64,000 nucleotides of DNA from Variovorax sp. CF079 (GTDB lineage: Bacteria > Pseudomonadota > Gammaproteobacteria > Burkholderiales > Burkholderiaceae_C): the NCBI RefSeq assembly GCF_900101545.1, contig NZ_FMZU01000001.1, positions 124,001 through 188,000 on the forward strand, in the 5' to 3' direction. The first letter of the stretch is position 1; each line of letters starts with the position of its first letter. Under the pieces are notes generated by a model. The model was not told the origin of the DNA, searched no databases, and saw only the letters and a list, made by a program, of their open reading frames with translations. This document shows positions 1-7,200 of this stretch, piece by piece. Both the position numbers and the translations under genes were made by a program.

Positions 1-239
1 GCGTAGGCGCGCCAGCCTCCGCGTTGATAAACGGTCTCGTTGGCCTCCTTCCAGGGAATGGGCTTTTCTTCGGCGAAAGGCTTGTAGCCCTCCATGGCCG
101 AGCGGAAGGAAAGCGAAAGCGGTGCCGCGGCTTCGGTGGCGGCCGCGGTGTTTGGCGCAGGGCTGGTCTGAGCGCCCGCTGCAAGAGCAGCCAGGGCGGG
201 CAAGGCAGCCAGCCATCGGGCCGGCAAGAAAGTGAACAT
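1..239 (-). CDS. Small exported protein of the copper cluster (partial, 3' end outside window)
   Basis: An open frame starts at an ATG at 239 and runs off the left edge, giving at least 79 residues. The first 22 or so residues look like a signal peptide (a hydrophobic Leu/Ala stretch ending near AAGAQT), followed by an Ala/Thr/Pro-rich linker and a polar, Trp-containing region (PIPWKEANETVYQRGGW). I do not recognise the family. Its place at the end of a minus-strand copper-resistance cluster (copper ATPase, DUF411, CusF-like protein) suggests a periplasmic accessory factor, but that is inference from position. Only the N-terminus is visible, so length and domain content are unknown. Confidence 0.6.
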   Translation of the reverse strand, partial: MFTFLPARWLAALPALAALAAGAQTSPAPNTAAATEAAAPLSLSFRSAMEGYKPFAEEKPIPWKEANETVYQRGGWRAY

Positions 240-358
240 GGGATCCTCGCGATGTTCATGAACGGCATGTCGTCAGCGAGCCCGCGAAGGGCGTGACGAC
301 ACGAGCGATGCATGCGCGTCCGCGCGCCGGCAGCCGAGCTGCCGGACGCTGGACGCGG

Positions 359-769
359 TTACGCGCGAGGAGGTTTGTGAGGAACGCTGGGCGAGACAGT
401 CGCCATCGCGTGAAAAGGCTCTGCAAGGTCGGCCTGCGGGAGACCGTGAAGAAGGGATGTCCCGAGCGTCGGCATCATCGCGACCGAATGACACGCCGCG
501 CAGTTGCCACATTTGTGGAACGCATCGGACTGGTCGTCCTGCGCGCTCTGAGCGACGTGATGGTCCTCGCCATCGTCGCCACTCACATTCACGTGATGAT
601 GCTCGACGCCTTGCGGCGAGGCATGGTCGCGCTGGCTGTGATCGTGCACCACGCCGGCACTCATCTGCGCCGGCTCAGGTGCGCAAAACGCCATGGCCGC
701 AGCCGCGTAGCCCTGAAAGGGCACTGCGAGCATCATGAGCCACAGCAGGATTGCGCGAAAGCTGACCAT
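359..769 (-). CDS. Small His/Cys-rich exported protein, DUF2946-like
   Basis: Encodes about 136 residues from ATG 769; a GTG at 811 would add 14 residues. The N-terminus is a signal-anchor-like hydrophobic segment (ILLWLMMLAVPFQGYAAAA), followed by a His-rich middle (HDH, EHHHV, EDHHV) and a Cys pair with His (KCGNCAACHS). This layout matches small DUF2946-type proteins common in copper and cobalt gene clusters of beta-proteobacteria, and the His/Cys content fits metal binding in the periplasm. It lies between the cusF-like gene (58 bp upstream) and another exported protein, so it probably belongs to the same transcript. Molecular role unknown; the family call is by general pattern. Confidence 0.6.
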   Translation of the reverse strand: MVSFRAILLWLMMLAVPFQGYAAAAMAFCAPEPAQMSAGVVHDHSQRDHASPQGVEHHHVNVSGDDGEDHHVAQSAQDDQSDAFHKCGNCAACHSVAMMPTLGTSLLHGLPQADLAEPFHAMATVSPSVPHKPPRA

Positions 770-827
770 CGCTGAAATTGTAGTGGGCTTGTCAGGGGTT
801 TGGCTATTCACCTAAGCCAGATACTGG

Positions 828-1199
828 CTACCGACCGCGTGCACGCGCGGGTCTGTTAGCAAGTTCCATGTGTGTGATGGTTGGCCTACCTTTCACGATT
901 TCCGCCTGAAAGCGCACCTTGTCGCCGGGCTTTACCGCATCGAGCATCTTCTTGTTTCCGACGTCGAAAGCCATGGTCATCGCAGGCATCGCGAGATTGG
1001 GCAAATCCTCATGCTCCAAGACGATTTCACCGGATTCACGAAGGACGCGTTCGACAATGGCGTCCGTCAGTGGGAGCGAGGCAGTCTGATCGGGCTTGGC
1101 CGATTGCTTGGTCACTGACATCGCATTCGGGGATGTCTGCGTCTGGGCGCCGGCAGCCGTGAGCACCAGGCCGAGAGCCAGGAAAGAAGCGAATCTCAT
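828..1199 (-). CDS. CusF-like periplasmic copper-binding protein
   Basis: A 123-residue protein with an N-terminal signal peptide (to about residue 18) and a C-terminal CusF/CusB-type small beta-barrel domain (about 50-115). The stretch HEDLPNLAMPAMTMAFDV carries the conserved His plus two Met that bind Cu(I)/Ag(I) in CusF, and it is followed by the typical LDAVKPGDKVRF turn. CusF hands copper to Cus-type efflux pumps in the periplasm. The ATG overlaps the stop of the upstream DUF411 gene by four bases (ATGA), so the two are translationally coupled. No pump genes are visible, but the cluster continues beyond the left edge. Confidence 0.88.
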   Translation of the reverse strand: MRFASFLALGLVLTAAGAQTQTSPNAMSVTKQSAKPDQTASLPLTDAIVERVLRESGEIVLEHEDLPNLAMPAMTMAFDVGNKKMLDAVKPGDKVRFQAEIVKGRPTITHMELANRPARARGR

Positions 1200-1666
1200 C
1201 CTGCGCCTCCAACGGTTGAACTGCCCGGGTAACTGGCAAAGACGCTATCCCGGCCTCGGCGATCAATGAGCAGCACCTTGTAGGGCTCGCGGCGGTTGCC
1301 GTACTCCATGCCAGGCGAACCAACGGGCATGCCAGGTACAGCGAGGCCGACGGCTTGCGGCTTCGTCGCCATCAGGCGCTTGATATCGGCCGCGGGCACA
1401 TGACCTTCCAGGACATAGCCCTCCAGCGTCGCGGTATGGCAACCTGACAAGCGCTCCGGCATTCCGAAGCGCCTGCGGATGCTGGACATGTCCGGAGTTT
1501 CCGTCACCCGCACGGAAAAACCGGCGGCCGTCAAATGGTCGACCCAAGCGCTGCAGCAGCCGCACTCCGGGTTCTTGTAGACCTGGATCGGAGCAGCTGC
1601 AAGGGACTGGCCTGGCTGCAGGAAGGGGGTCGCTCCGATTGTGAAGAGGAATGAACGTCTTTTCAT
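1196..1666 (-). CDS. DUF411 metal-binding protein
   Basis: A 156-residue exported protein. Residues 1-24 form a signal peptide of RR type (MKRRSFLFTIGATPFL), which may be Tat-dependent. The mature part starts with the DUF411 hallmark VYKNPECGCCSAW, whose clustered Cys are suited to copper or silver, and continues with PDMSSIRRRFG, a CHTATLEGYVLEGHVP motif and a final GMEYG segment, all typical of DUF411 proteins found in copper and silver resistance operons. It sits 40 bp after the mini-CopA gene and overlaps the cusF-like gene by four bases. The exact biochemical role is not established; periplasmic copper handling is the likely function. Confidence 0.88.
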   Translation of the reverse strand: MKRRSFLFTIGATPFLQPGQSLAAAPIQVYKNPECGCCSAWVDHLTAAGFSVRVTETPDMSSIRRRFGMPERLSGCHTATLEGYVLEGHVPAADIKRLMATKPQAVGLAVPGMPVGSPGMEYGNRREPYKVLLIDRRGRDSVFASYPGSSTVGGAG

Positions 1667-1706
1667 GTGAGTCCTTCGAGTGCGCTTGCTCGGTGGCGCC
1701 AGCGGT

Positions 1707-2507
1707 TTAGTCGATCACTCTGCTTGTGCGCAGACGCAGCGAGTTGGCAATGACGCTGACAGAAGACAGCGCCATCGCAGCCGCCGCAATCACCGGCGAC
1801 AGGAGTATGCCGAAGAACGGGTGGAGCACGCCCGCCGCGAGCGGTATGCCGGCCGCGTTGTAGACGAAGGCGAAGAAGAGATTGGTTCGGATGTTCTTCA
1901 TCGTCGCCTGCGATAGGAGACGGGCCCGCGCGATGCCCATGAGGTCGCCGTGTAGCAGCGTCACGCCTGAGCTCTCCATCGCCACGTCGGTGCCGGTTCC
2001 CATCGCGATGCCGACGTCCGCCGCGGCCAGTGCAGGGGCGTCGTTGACGCCATCGCCAGCCAAGGCCACGGTGCGGCCTTCGGTCTTCAAGCGCTGGACG
2101 ACCGACGACTTGTCCTGCGGGAGAACGTCTGCGATCACCTCGTCGATGCCGAGCTGGCGCGCGACGGCTTGCGCAGTGATTCGCCCGTCACCCGTGAGCA
2201 TGACTACCCGTATGCCTTCCGCACGCAGCGCCGCAATGGCGGTCGCCTCGGTCGCGACGACCGGCTCGAGCGCCATTCCACAGATAGGGCAGCTTCCTGG
2301 CCTCATCTGACGAACCTGTGGGTGCATGGGGCAGGTGTACTCGACGTTCGCACCGCCGCCCGTCTTTATCGCAGCGCCGCGGTGACCACCAGACCCACCT
2401 CCGGCATCCCGGCCATCAGCACCGTGGTCTCGATGATCGTGTTGTCCGTGCGAAGCTTCCTCGGGAGTCGCGATGGGCGCGGTCGGATGGCGGGAATGTG
2501 GATTCAT
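1707..2507 (-). CDS. Internally deleted CopA-type copper ATPase (mini-CopA, 266 aa)
   Basis: Family members are about 750-830 residues; this reading frame has 266. The N-terminus has a His/Gly-rich lead (to about 50) and a heavy-metal-binding domain with paired Cys (YTCPMHPQV and [12 protein letters not shown]). It then jumps directly into the second half of the P-domain ([35 protein letters not shown]) and the last two membrane helices ([32 protein letters not shown]). The first six helices, the CPC metal site, the actuator domain and the DKTGT phosphorylation site are all absent, so it cannot be a transport ATPase. The frame is intact across the junction (near residues 80-90, at [17 protein letters not shown]). 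It keeps a CueR-type promoter at 2527-2557. It may be a relic or an expressed metal-binding membrane peptide. Confidence 0.82.
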   Translation of the reverse strand: MNPHSRHPTAPIATPEEASHGQHDHRDHGADGRDAGGGSGGHRGAAIKTGGGANVEYTCPMHPQVRQMRPGSCPICGMALEPVVATEATAIAALRAEGIRVVMLTGDGRITAQAVARQLGIDEVIADVLPQDKSSVVQRLKTEGRTVALAGDGVNDAPALAAADVGIAMGTGTDVAMESSGVTLLHGDLMGIARARLLSQATMKNIRTNLFFAFVYNAAGIPLAAGVLHPFFGILLSPVIAAAAMALSSVSVIANSLRLRTSRVID

Positions 2508-2526
2508 TGAGACCTCTTGTATTGTC

Positions 2527-2557
2527 AGTCTCGACCCTCCAACCATAGGAAGGTCAA
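2527..2557 (-). promoter_or_regulatory. CueR-type promoter of the mini-CopA/DUF411/cusF unit
   Basis: Read on the minus strand, TTGACC (2552-2557) and GAGACT (2527-2532) are separated by exactly 19 bp, the long spacer characteristic of MerR-family activated promoters. The spacer contains the interrupted dyad TTCC..GGAGG. It lies 20 bp upstream of the mini-copA ATG and just downstream of the cueR-1 stop. The assignment rests on sequence and context only. Confidence 0.75.
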
Positions 2558-2581
2558 CAGGCTTCTGGTATCGGCCGCAGG

Positions 2582-3046
2582 CTAGGTCGCTAGGACTTGA
2601 GCCTTGGACCTGTGATGGCAGTCTGCGAACCCGCTGAGCTCGGCGAGTTCGTCGATGATGGGGCAGTCCGGCCGCTGGTCTCCCTGGCAGCAGTCCGCCA
2701 GCCGCTCCAGCGTGCGCTTCATGCTTTCCATCTCTTCGATACGCCGGCTGAGGCCGTCGGCATGCGTCAGAGCAATGCGTTTGACGTCGGAGCTTGCGCG
2801 GCGCTTGTTCCGCCACAGCTTCAACAGCTCAGAAATCTCGGCCATGCTGAAGCCGAAAGAGCGTCCGCGCCGAATGAACCGCAGCGTGTGCACATCCTTC
2901 TCGGTGTACTGGCGGTAGCCCGAGTCCGTGCTACCGACCTTGGACAACAGTCCAAGCGATTCGTAGTGACGGATCATCTTGGCATTGACCCCGCAACGGG
3001 CGGATGCCTGACCGATATTGAACGGCCCATCAAAGGTGCTGCACAT
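2582..3046 (-). CDS. cueR: Cu(I)-responsive MerR-family regulator CueR (copy 1)
   Basis: A 154-residue MerR-family protein. The N-terminal winged helix ([20 protein letters not shown]) is followed by the dimerisation helix (about 75-115) and a C-terminal metal loop [10 protein letters not shown] that contains the C-x7-C spacing of CueR. A Ser aligned with E. coli CueR Ser77 (SSDVK) favours a monovalent ion, Cu(I) or Ag(I). ATG 3046 is preferred over GTG 3049 because the paralogue at 4287-4766 starts there and a GGAGG ribosome site precedes it. About four in five residues match the paralogue by eye, so this is a duplicate regulator. It has its own CueR-like promoter at 3124-3154 and a copA scar upstream (3044-3070). 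Confidence 0.92.
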   Translation of the reverse strand: MCSTFDGPFNIGQASARCGVNAKMIRHYESLGLLSKVGSTDSGYRQYTEKDVHTLRFIRRGRSFGFSMAEISELLKLWRNKRRASSDVKRIALTHADGLSRRIEEMESMKRTLERLADCCQGDQRPDCPIIDELAELSGFADCHHRSKAQVLAT

Positions 3047-3095
3047 CACGCACCTCCTTTCCAGCGCCGCGACGCATGCTGTTGCTCATCGACAT
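3030..3095 (-). other. Possible 21-codon upstream ORF overlapping the cueR-1 start
   Basis: An ATG at 3095, directly preceded by AGGAG, opens a 21-codon frame (peptide begins [17 protein letters not shown]) that terminates at 3030, sixteen bases inside cueR-1. It was formed by fusing new sequence to the last codons of a lost copA. In copy 2, cueR is coupled to the copA stop codon; here this short frame could provide equivalent coupling. No protein family is recognisable and expression is speculative. Confidence 0.3.
3044..3070 (-). repeat. 27-bp scar of a lost copA 3' end, copy upstream of cueR-1
   Basis: These 27 bases are identical to 4764-4790. In copy 2 they encode the last residues of CopA (RRWKGGA, stop) and the cueR ribosome-binding site. 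Beyond base 3070 the two loci no longer match. The same C-terminal codons are present here with no copA attached, which shows that cueR-1 was duplicated together with a copA end, or that the copA in front of it was later lost. Confidence 0.75.
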
Positions 3096-3123
3096 CTCCT
3101 GTCTTTAGATTTCCGATTCAGGA

Positions 3124-3154
3124 AATATCAACTCTCCCATCATGGGAAGGTCAA
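3124..3154 (-). promoter_or_regulatory. CueR-type promoter of cueR-1
   Basis: On the minus strand TTGACC (3149-3154) and GATATT (3124-3129) flank a 19-bp spacer holding the palindrome TCCCATGATGGGA. The layout is the same as in front of copA and the mini-copA, implying autoregulation of cueR-1 by CueR proteins. Transcription would start near 3117, about 70 bases before the cueR-1 ATG. Confidence 0.75.
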
Positions 3155-3277
3155 TCCGACATGTACGAACCCCACCTTTTTCAGGGTTAAGCAGGCCTTG
3201 GGGACTACTTGAGCGGCAATTTCAGGATGCTTCCGCTTGCTGCCGCAGATGCATCAACATGCCCCGACACATGTGAG

Positions 3278-4198
3278 TCACTCATGGGTCGTTCCACCCT
3301 TCGCGATCTGCGTCCAGGTCCGACCCTGGTCCTTGCTGAGAAACACGCTTCGCTTGAAGGTCGCGATCGCGATCTCTTCACGCCGGACAGGGTTCTGCGC
3401 GATGTACGCCACAGCATCGTCTGTCGGCGCTGGGATCGGCACCTCTTCGGCCTTGGCCCTGGCCTTCAATACGATCCTCGCCAGCACCGCCTTGTCGGCA
3501 TAGGTACTGAACCACAAGTGCTGCCCATCCAGATCGAAGCTTTCGGCAGTCACCATGCCGCCGACCAGCCGCTCGAAGCTCTCCGCCGAATTCCGGGACA
3601 GATAGAGTCCCTCGTCCGTGCCCGCGGCGACGACGGCAGCGTTGGTGGGATGCACGGCCAGGCTATGGAGCCAGCGCCCCAGTCCCTTGGCCGCGGCGCG
3701 TCGCCACCTGAGGCCGTCGGTCCGCGTGTGGTAGATGCCGACTTGGCTCATGCGGGTGTTTGCCTCTTTGTTGGCCACGTACACGGCGTTGGTCGCGAAG
3801 CTGGTTGCCAGTATGTGGAAGTCCGACTCGCCCGTGAGCCCGAGCTGCTGCCAGGTTTTGCCGCCGTCGCTGCTCTTGATCAGGCCAAAGGGATCGGTCA
3901 GCTCGGAACCCGGCGCCGGGTGCCCGCTGCTGTACAGCGCATCGCGCGTGGCGGAGAAGCCCATGTAGTCGTGCGCCGGCCCCTCCGCCTTGGACCAATG
4001 CCCGTCCGCGTACACGGCAAGGCCATGGTGGCTGGGGATCAGGAGCTGCTTTCCGTCAGCGCTATAGGACAGCCCGTGGACGTGAGTCAGGGTCACCGGT
4101 TGGCCGGCACGAACCGGCGGCGCCGCGAGGACGCCAAGTGCGCATGCGAGCATCCAGGCGTGGAGAGTCTGTCGTTGGGCGAGGCTCGCACGAATCAT
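3278..4198 (-). CDS. Exported BNR/Asp-box repeat protein (F510_1955-type glycosylhydrolase-like)
   Basis: A 306-residue protein starting at ATG 4198, which has a GGAGG ribosome site 6 bp upstream. A signal peptide (to about residue 32, ending PPVRAG) precedes a beta-propeller-like series with Asp-box motifs (SSDGGKTW near 110, SRNSAESF near 200, SKDQGRTW near 295). The opening HVHGLSYSADGKQLLIPSHH is typical of the small group annotated as F510_1955 family glycosylhydrolase, seen repeatedly in copper clusters. No catalytic role has been shown for it; a sialidase-like fold does not prove hydrolase activity. It follows cueR-2 by 88 bp on the same strand and is probably cotranscribed with copA-cueR. 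Confidence 0.75.
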   Translation of the reverse strand: MIRASLAQRQTLHAWMLACALGVLAAPPVRAGQPVTLTHVHGLSYSADGKQLLIPSHHGLAVYADGHWSKAEGPAHDYMGFSATRDALYSSGHPAPGSELTDPFGLIKSSDGGKTWQQLGLTGESDFHILATSFATNAVYVANKEANTRMSQVGIYHTRTDGLRWRRAAAKGLGRWLHSLAVHPTNAAVVAAGTDEGLYLSRNSAESFERLVGGMVTAESFDLDGQHLWFSTYADKAVLARIVLKARAKAEEVPIPAPTDDAVAYIAQNPVRREEIAIATFKRSVFLSKDQGRTWTQIAKGGTTHE

Positions 4199-4286
4199 CT
4201 GAGGCCTCCGGTCCTCGTCATGATGATTTGTGTATCGGCAGGTAGAACAGTTCCTCGCCACGCAAACCAGCTTCTTGATCCGGCAC

Positions 4287-4766
4287 CTAGACTGTCGAGT
4301 CCGCCTGCAAGATTTGGCGCTTGGCAGCAACAGGATGGCGGCCCGCAAATCCGGTGAGGTCGGCGAGCTCGTCAATGATCGGACAGTCTGGCCGCTCGTT
4401 TCCCTGACAGCAATCCGCCAGCCGCTCCAGCGTGCGCTTCATGCTTTCCATCTCTTCGATGCGCCGGCCGAGATCTTCCGCATGTGCGAGCGCGATGCGC
4501 TTGACGTCAGCGCTTGCACGGCGCTTGTTCTGCCACAGCTTCAGCAGCTCTGCAATCTCGGCCATGCTGAAGCCGAGCGTGCGCCCTCGCCGGATGAAGC
4601 GCAGCGTGTGCACATCGTTCCCGGTGTACTGGCGGTAGCCCGAGTCCGTCCGGCTGATCTTGGGCAACAGGCCGAGAGATTCGTAGTGCCGGATCATCTT
4701 GGCGTTGACCCCCGAGCGGGTGGCTGCATCGCCGATGTTGAACGGCCCCGCAAAAGTACTGCTCAT
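4287..4766 (-). CDS. cueR: Cu(I)-responsive MerR-family regulator CueR (copy 2)
   Basis: A 159-residue CueR-type regulator. It has the MerR winged helix ([20 protein letters not shown]), a long dimerisation helix and the metal loop CCQGNERPDC (C-x7-C). The Ser of SADVK matches the E. coli CueR position that specifies a monovalent metal. Its ATG overlaps the copA stop by one base (TGATG), so it is translationally coupled to the pump it regulates and would rise with copA: a feedback arrangement. It differs from copy 1 mainly in the linker after the winged helix and in the last 20 residues, so the two may still recognise the same operators. Confidence 0.93.
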   Translation of the reverse strand: MSSTFAGPFNIGDAATRSGVNAKMIRHYESLGLLPKISRTDSGYRQYTGNDVHTLRFIRRGRTLGFSMAEIAELLKLWQNKRRASADVKRIALAHAEDLGRRIEEMESMKRTLERLADCCQGNERPDCPIIDELADLTGFAGRHPVAAKRQILQADSTV

Positions 4767-4790
4767 CACGCACCTCCTTTCCAGCGCCGC
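4764..4790 (-). repeat. 27-bp repeat, intact copy at the copA/cueR-2 junction
   Basis: Identical to 3044-3070. Here the bases encode the CopA C-terminus (RRWKGGA, stop), the GGAGG ribosome site and the cueR start codon. It is the parental arrangement for the scar in front of cueR-1. Confidence 0.75.
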
Positions 4791-7000
4791 AGGAGCAGCG
4801 CATTGCTCACCACGCTCACGCTGCTGAAGGCCATCGCCGCGCCGGCGATCACCGGGCTCAGCAGGCCGAAGGCCGCGAGCGGGATGCCGACCACGTTGTA
4901 GACGAAGGCCCAGAACAGGTTCTGCCGGATCTTGGCGTAGGTGCGGCGCGAGATGTCGATCGCGTCGCTCACCAGCGCCGGGTCGCCGCGCATCAGCGTG
5001 ATGCCGGCCGCATGCATCGCGACGTCGGTGCCGGTGGACATCGCGATGCCGACGTCGGCCGCGGCCAGCGCCGGCGCATCGTTGATGCCGTCGCCCACCA
5101 TCGCAACGCGCTGGCCCTCGGCCTTGAGCTGCGCGACCACGGCGGCCTTGTCTTCGGGCAGCACCTCGGCGCGCACGGTGTCGATCTTCAGCAGCTTCGC
5201 CACCGCCTCGGCGCTGCCGCGGTTGTCGCCGGTGACCAGCGCCGTGCGGATGCCCTGCGCGTGCAGTTGTTCGATGGCGGCCGCGGCATTCGCCTTCGGC
5301 GCATCGCCGAAGGCAAGGAGGCCGATCAGCTTCGGACCTTCGCTGACGTCGGCCAACCAGGACACGGTGCGGCCTTCGGCCTGCAGCTGCGAGGCGCGCG
5401 CGTCGAGCTTGCCCAGCGGCACCGAGAGCTCGCGCATGAAACGCGTGCTGCCCAGACGCAGCGCGCGGCCATCGACCGTGGCCGCCATGCCGCGCCCGGC
5501 CGCGGCGCGCACTTCGCCGGCGCGCGGGATCGCGAGGCCCATCTGCTGCGCTCGCGCGAGCACCGCGCGCGCCAGCGGATGCTCGCTGCCCGCCTGGATG
5601 GCTGCGCTCGCGCGCAGCAGGGCGGTTGCATCGCCGTCCACCGCTTCGAAGGCCGCCAGTTCCGGCCGGCCTTCGGTCAGCGTGCCCGTCTTGTCGAAGG
5701 CAACGATCTTCACGCTGTGCGCCACTTCGAGCGCCTCGGCGTCCTTGATCAGCACCCCGTGGCGCGCGGCCACGCCGGTGCCGGCCATGATCGCGGTCGG
5801 CGTCGCCAGACCCAGCGCGCAGGGGCAGGCGATCACGAGCACGGCCACCGCATTGAGGATCGCGGCTTCCCAGTCGCCCGTGCCCAAGCCCCAGCCGAGC
5901 ACGGTCACGAGCGCGATGCCGATGACGATCGGCACGAAGACGCTGCTGACCCGGTCGACCAGGCGCTGGATCGGCGCCTTCTTCGCTTGCGCGGATTCGA
6001 CCAGCCGCACGATGCGCGCGAGCGTCGATTCCGCGCCCACCGCGGTGGTCCGGACGACGAGCAGGCCCTGGCCGTTGACGGCACCGCCGGTCACCGCGTC
6101 GTCCACCTGTTTGGCGACCGGCAGGCTTTCGCCGGTGATCAGCGACTCGTCGACCTCGCTCGCGCCCTCGGCCACGAGGCCGTCCACCGGCACGCGCTCG
6201 CCGGGCCGCACGACCACCAGGTCGCCGACCTGGACCTGCCCGAGCGCGACGTCCCGGTCCACGCCGTTGCGGCGCACGCGGGCGCGCTCCGGACGCAATG
6301 CATTCAAGGCGCGGATCGCCTCGGTGGTCTGGCGCTTGGCCCGCGTCTCCAACCACTTGCCCAGCAGCACCAGCGTGATCACCACCGCCGAGGCCTCGAA
6401 GTACAGATGCGGCGGCATGCCGTGGCCCGCATGGGTATAGAGCAGGTAGACGCTCAGCCCGTAGCCGGCCGTGGTGCCGAGGGCCACCAGCAGATCCATG
6501 TTGCCGGTGCCGGCTTTCAGCGCCTTCCATCCGGCGCGGTAGAAGCGCGCTCCGAGCCAGAACTGCACCGGTGTCGCCAGCGCGAGCTGCAGCCAGCCGT
6601 CGAGCATCCACGCGCTGCCGAACAGGAGGCCCAACATCGGCAGCATCAGCGGCGCCGAGAGCAGGGCCGCCACCGCGACCGGCCACCAGTCGGGCCAGCG
6701 GCGAGCGACCGTGGCCGGCGCAACGGGCGCCTCCTCCTCGACCTCGTGCGCGGCATAGCCCGCCTTCTGAACGGCGGCGATCAGGCTGTGCACGTCGAGC
6801 GAGCGGTCGGCGAACGCGACCTCTGCCTTCTCTGTGGCCAGGTTCACCGTCGCGGAAGCCACGCCCGGCACTTTGGCCAGCGCCTTCTCGACGCGCGAGA
6901 CGCAGGATGCGCAGGTCATGCCCTCGATCTGCAGACTCAGCGTCTGCTCGCCGACGTCGTGGCTCGATGCGGGCGGCCGTAGCGCCAGGCTGTCGTTCAT
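4766..7000 (-). CDS. copA: Copper-exporting P1B-type ATPase CopA
   Basis: A complete 744-residue P-type ATPase that uses ATP to pump Cu(I)/Ag(I) out of the cytoplasm. One N-terminal HMA domain carries C30-x2-C33 (GMTCASC). It is followed by eight expected membrane helices, the actuator motif TGES, the CPC ion site in helix 6 ([19 protein letters not shown], near residue 391), the phosphorylation site DKTGTLTEG (near 434), the SEHPLA nucleotide-binding motif and [10 protein letters not shown] (near 634). ATG 7000 is preceded by AGGAGA. A CueR-type promoter lies at 7040-7070 and cueR-2 follows with a one-base overlap. Nothing essential is missing, in contrast to the mini-CopA at 1707. Confidence 0.96.
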   Translation of the reverse strand: MNDSLALRPPASSHDVGEQTLSLQIEGMTCASCVSRVEKALAKVPGVASATVNLATEKAEVAFADRSLDVHSLIAAVQKAGYAAHEVEEEAPVAPATVARRWPDWWPVAVAALLSAPLMLPMLGLLFGSAWMLDGWLQLALATPVQFWLGARFYRAGWKALKAGTGNMDLLVALGTTAGYGLSVYLLYTHAGHGMPPHLYFEASAVVITLVLLGKWLETRAKRQTTEAIRALNALRPERARVRRNGVDRDVALGQVQVGDLVVVRPGERVPVDGLVAEGASEVDESLITGESLPVAKQVDDAVTGGAVNGQGLLVVRTTAVGAESTLARIVRLVESAQAKKAPIQRLVDRVSSVFVPIVIGIALVTVLGWGLGTGDWEAAILNAVAVLVIACPCALGLATPTAIMAGTGVAARHGVLIKDAEALEVAHSVKIVAFDKTGTLTEGRPELAAFEAVDGDATALLRASAAIQAGSEHPLARAVLARAQQMGLAIPRAGEVRAAAGRGMAATVDGRALRLGSTRFMRELSVPLGKLDARASQLQAEGRTVSWLADVSEGPKLIGLLAFGDAPKANAAAAIEQLHAQGIRTALVTGDNRGSAEAVAKLLKIDTVRAEVLPEDKAAVVAQLKAEGQRVAMVGDGINDAPALAAADVGIAMSTGTDVAMHAAGITLMRGDPALVSDAIDISRRTYAKIRQNLFWAFVYNVVGIPLAAFGLLSPVIAGAAMAFSSVSVVSNALLLRRWKGGA

Positions 7001-7039
7001 GAACTCTCCTATTTCCAGACGGTGTTGCAGCTGGCAAGG

Positions 7040-7070
7040 AGCTTCAACCTTCCCATGATGGGAGAGTCAA
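7040..7070 (-). promoter_or_regulatory. CueR-type promoter of copA-cueR
   Basis: On the minus strand TTGACT (7065-7070) and GAAGCT (7040-7045) are separated by 19 bp that contain the palindrome TCCCATCATGGGA. A start site near 7033 would leave a leader of about 33 bases before the copA ATG. Together with 2527-2557 and 3124-3154 it forms a set of three matched sites. Confidence 0.78.
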
Positions 7071-7200
7071 ATGATCTCACGGGACAACCTTGTTCCGTGC
7101 GCGGTCTACGGGTGGTCCGTTCTCGCCGGCTGCCGTTTAATCTGGCTATGGAAAGGTAAACGAAAGTATTAGACGCGATGAAGCGCGCCGGGGAGATGCG

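Noticed and set aside
3160-3277. Short Met-rich ORF upstream of the second cueR promoter
   Set aside because: Only about 16 codons, with no ribosome site; treated as non-coding.
4767-7037. Arg/Gly-rich frame overlapping copA on the same strand in a second frame, joined to cueR-2
   Set aside because: CopA motifs are all in the other frame; the only real part is the cueR-2 end, which starts at 4766.
7071-7200. Possible additional promoter or small gene between copA and the oxygenase
   Set aside because: The 130 bp hold no convincing -10/-35 pair for the plus strand and no ORF with ribosome site other than the oxygenase start.
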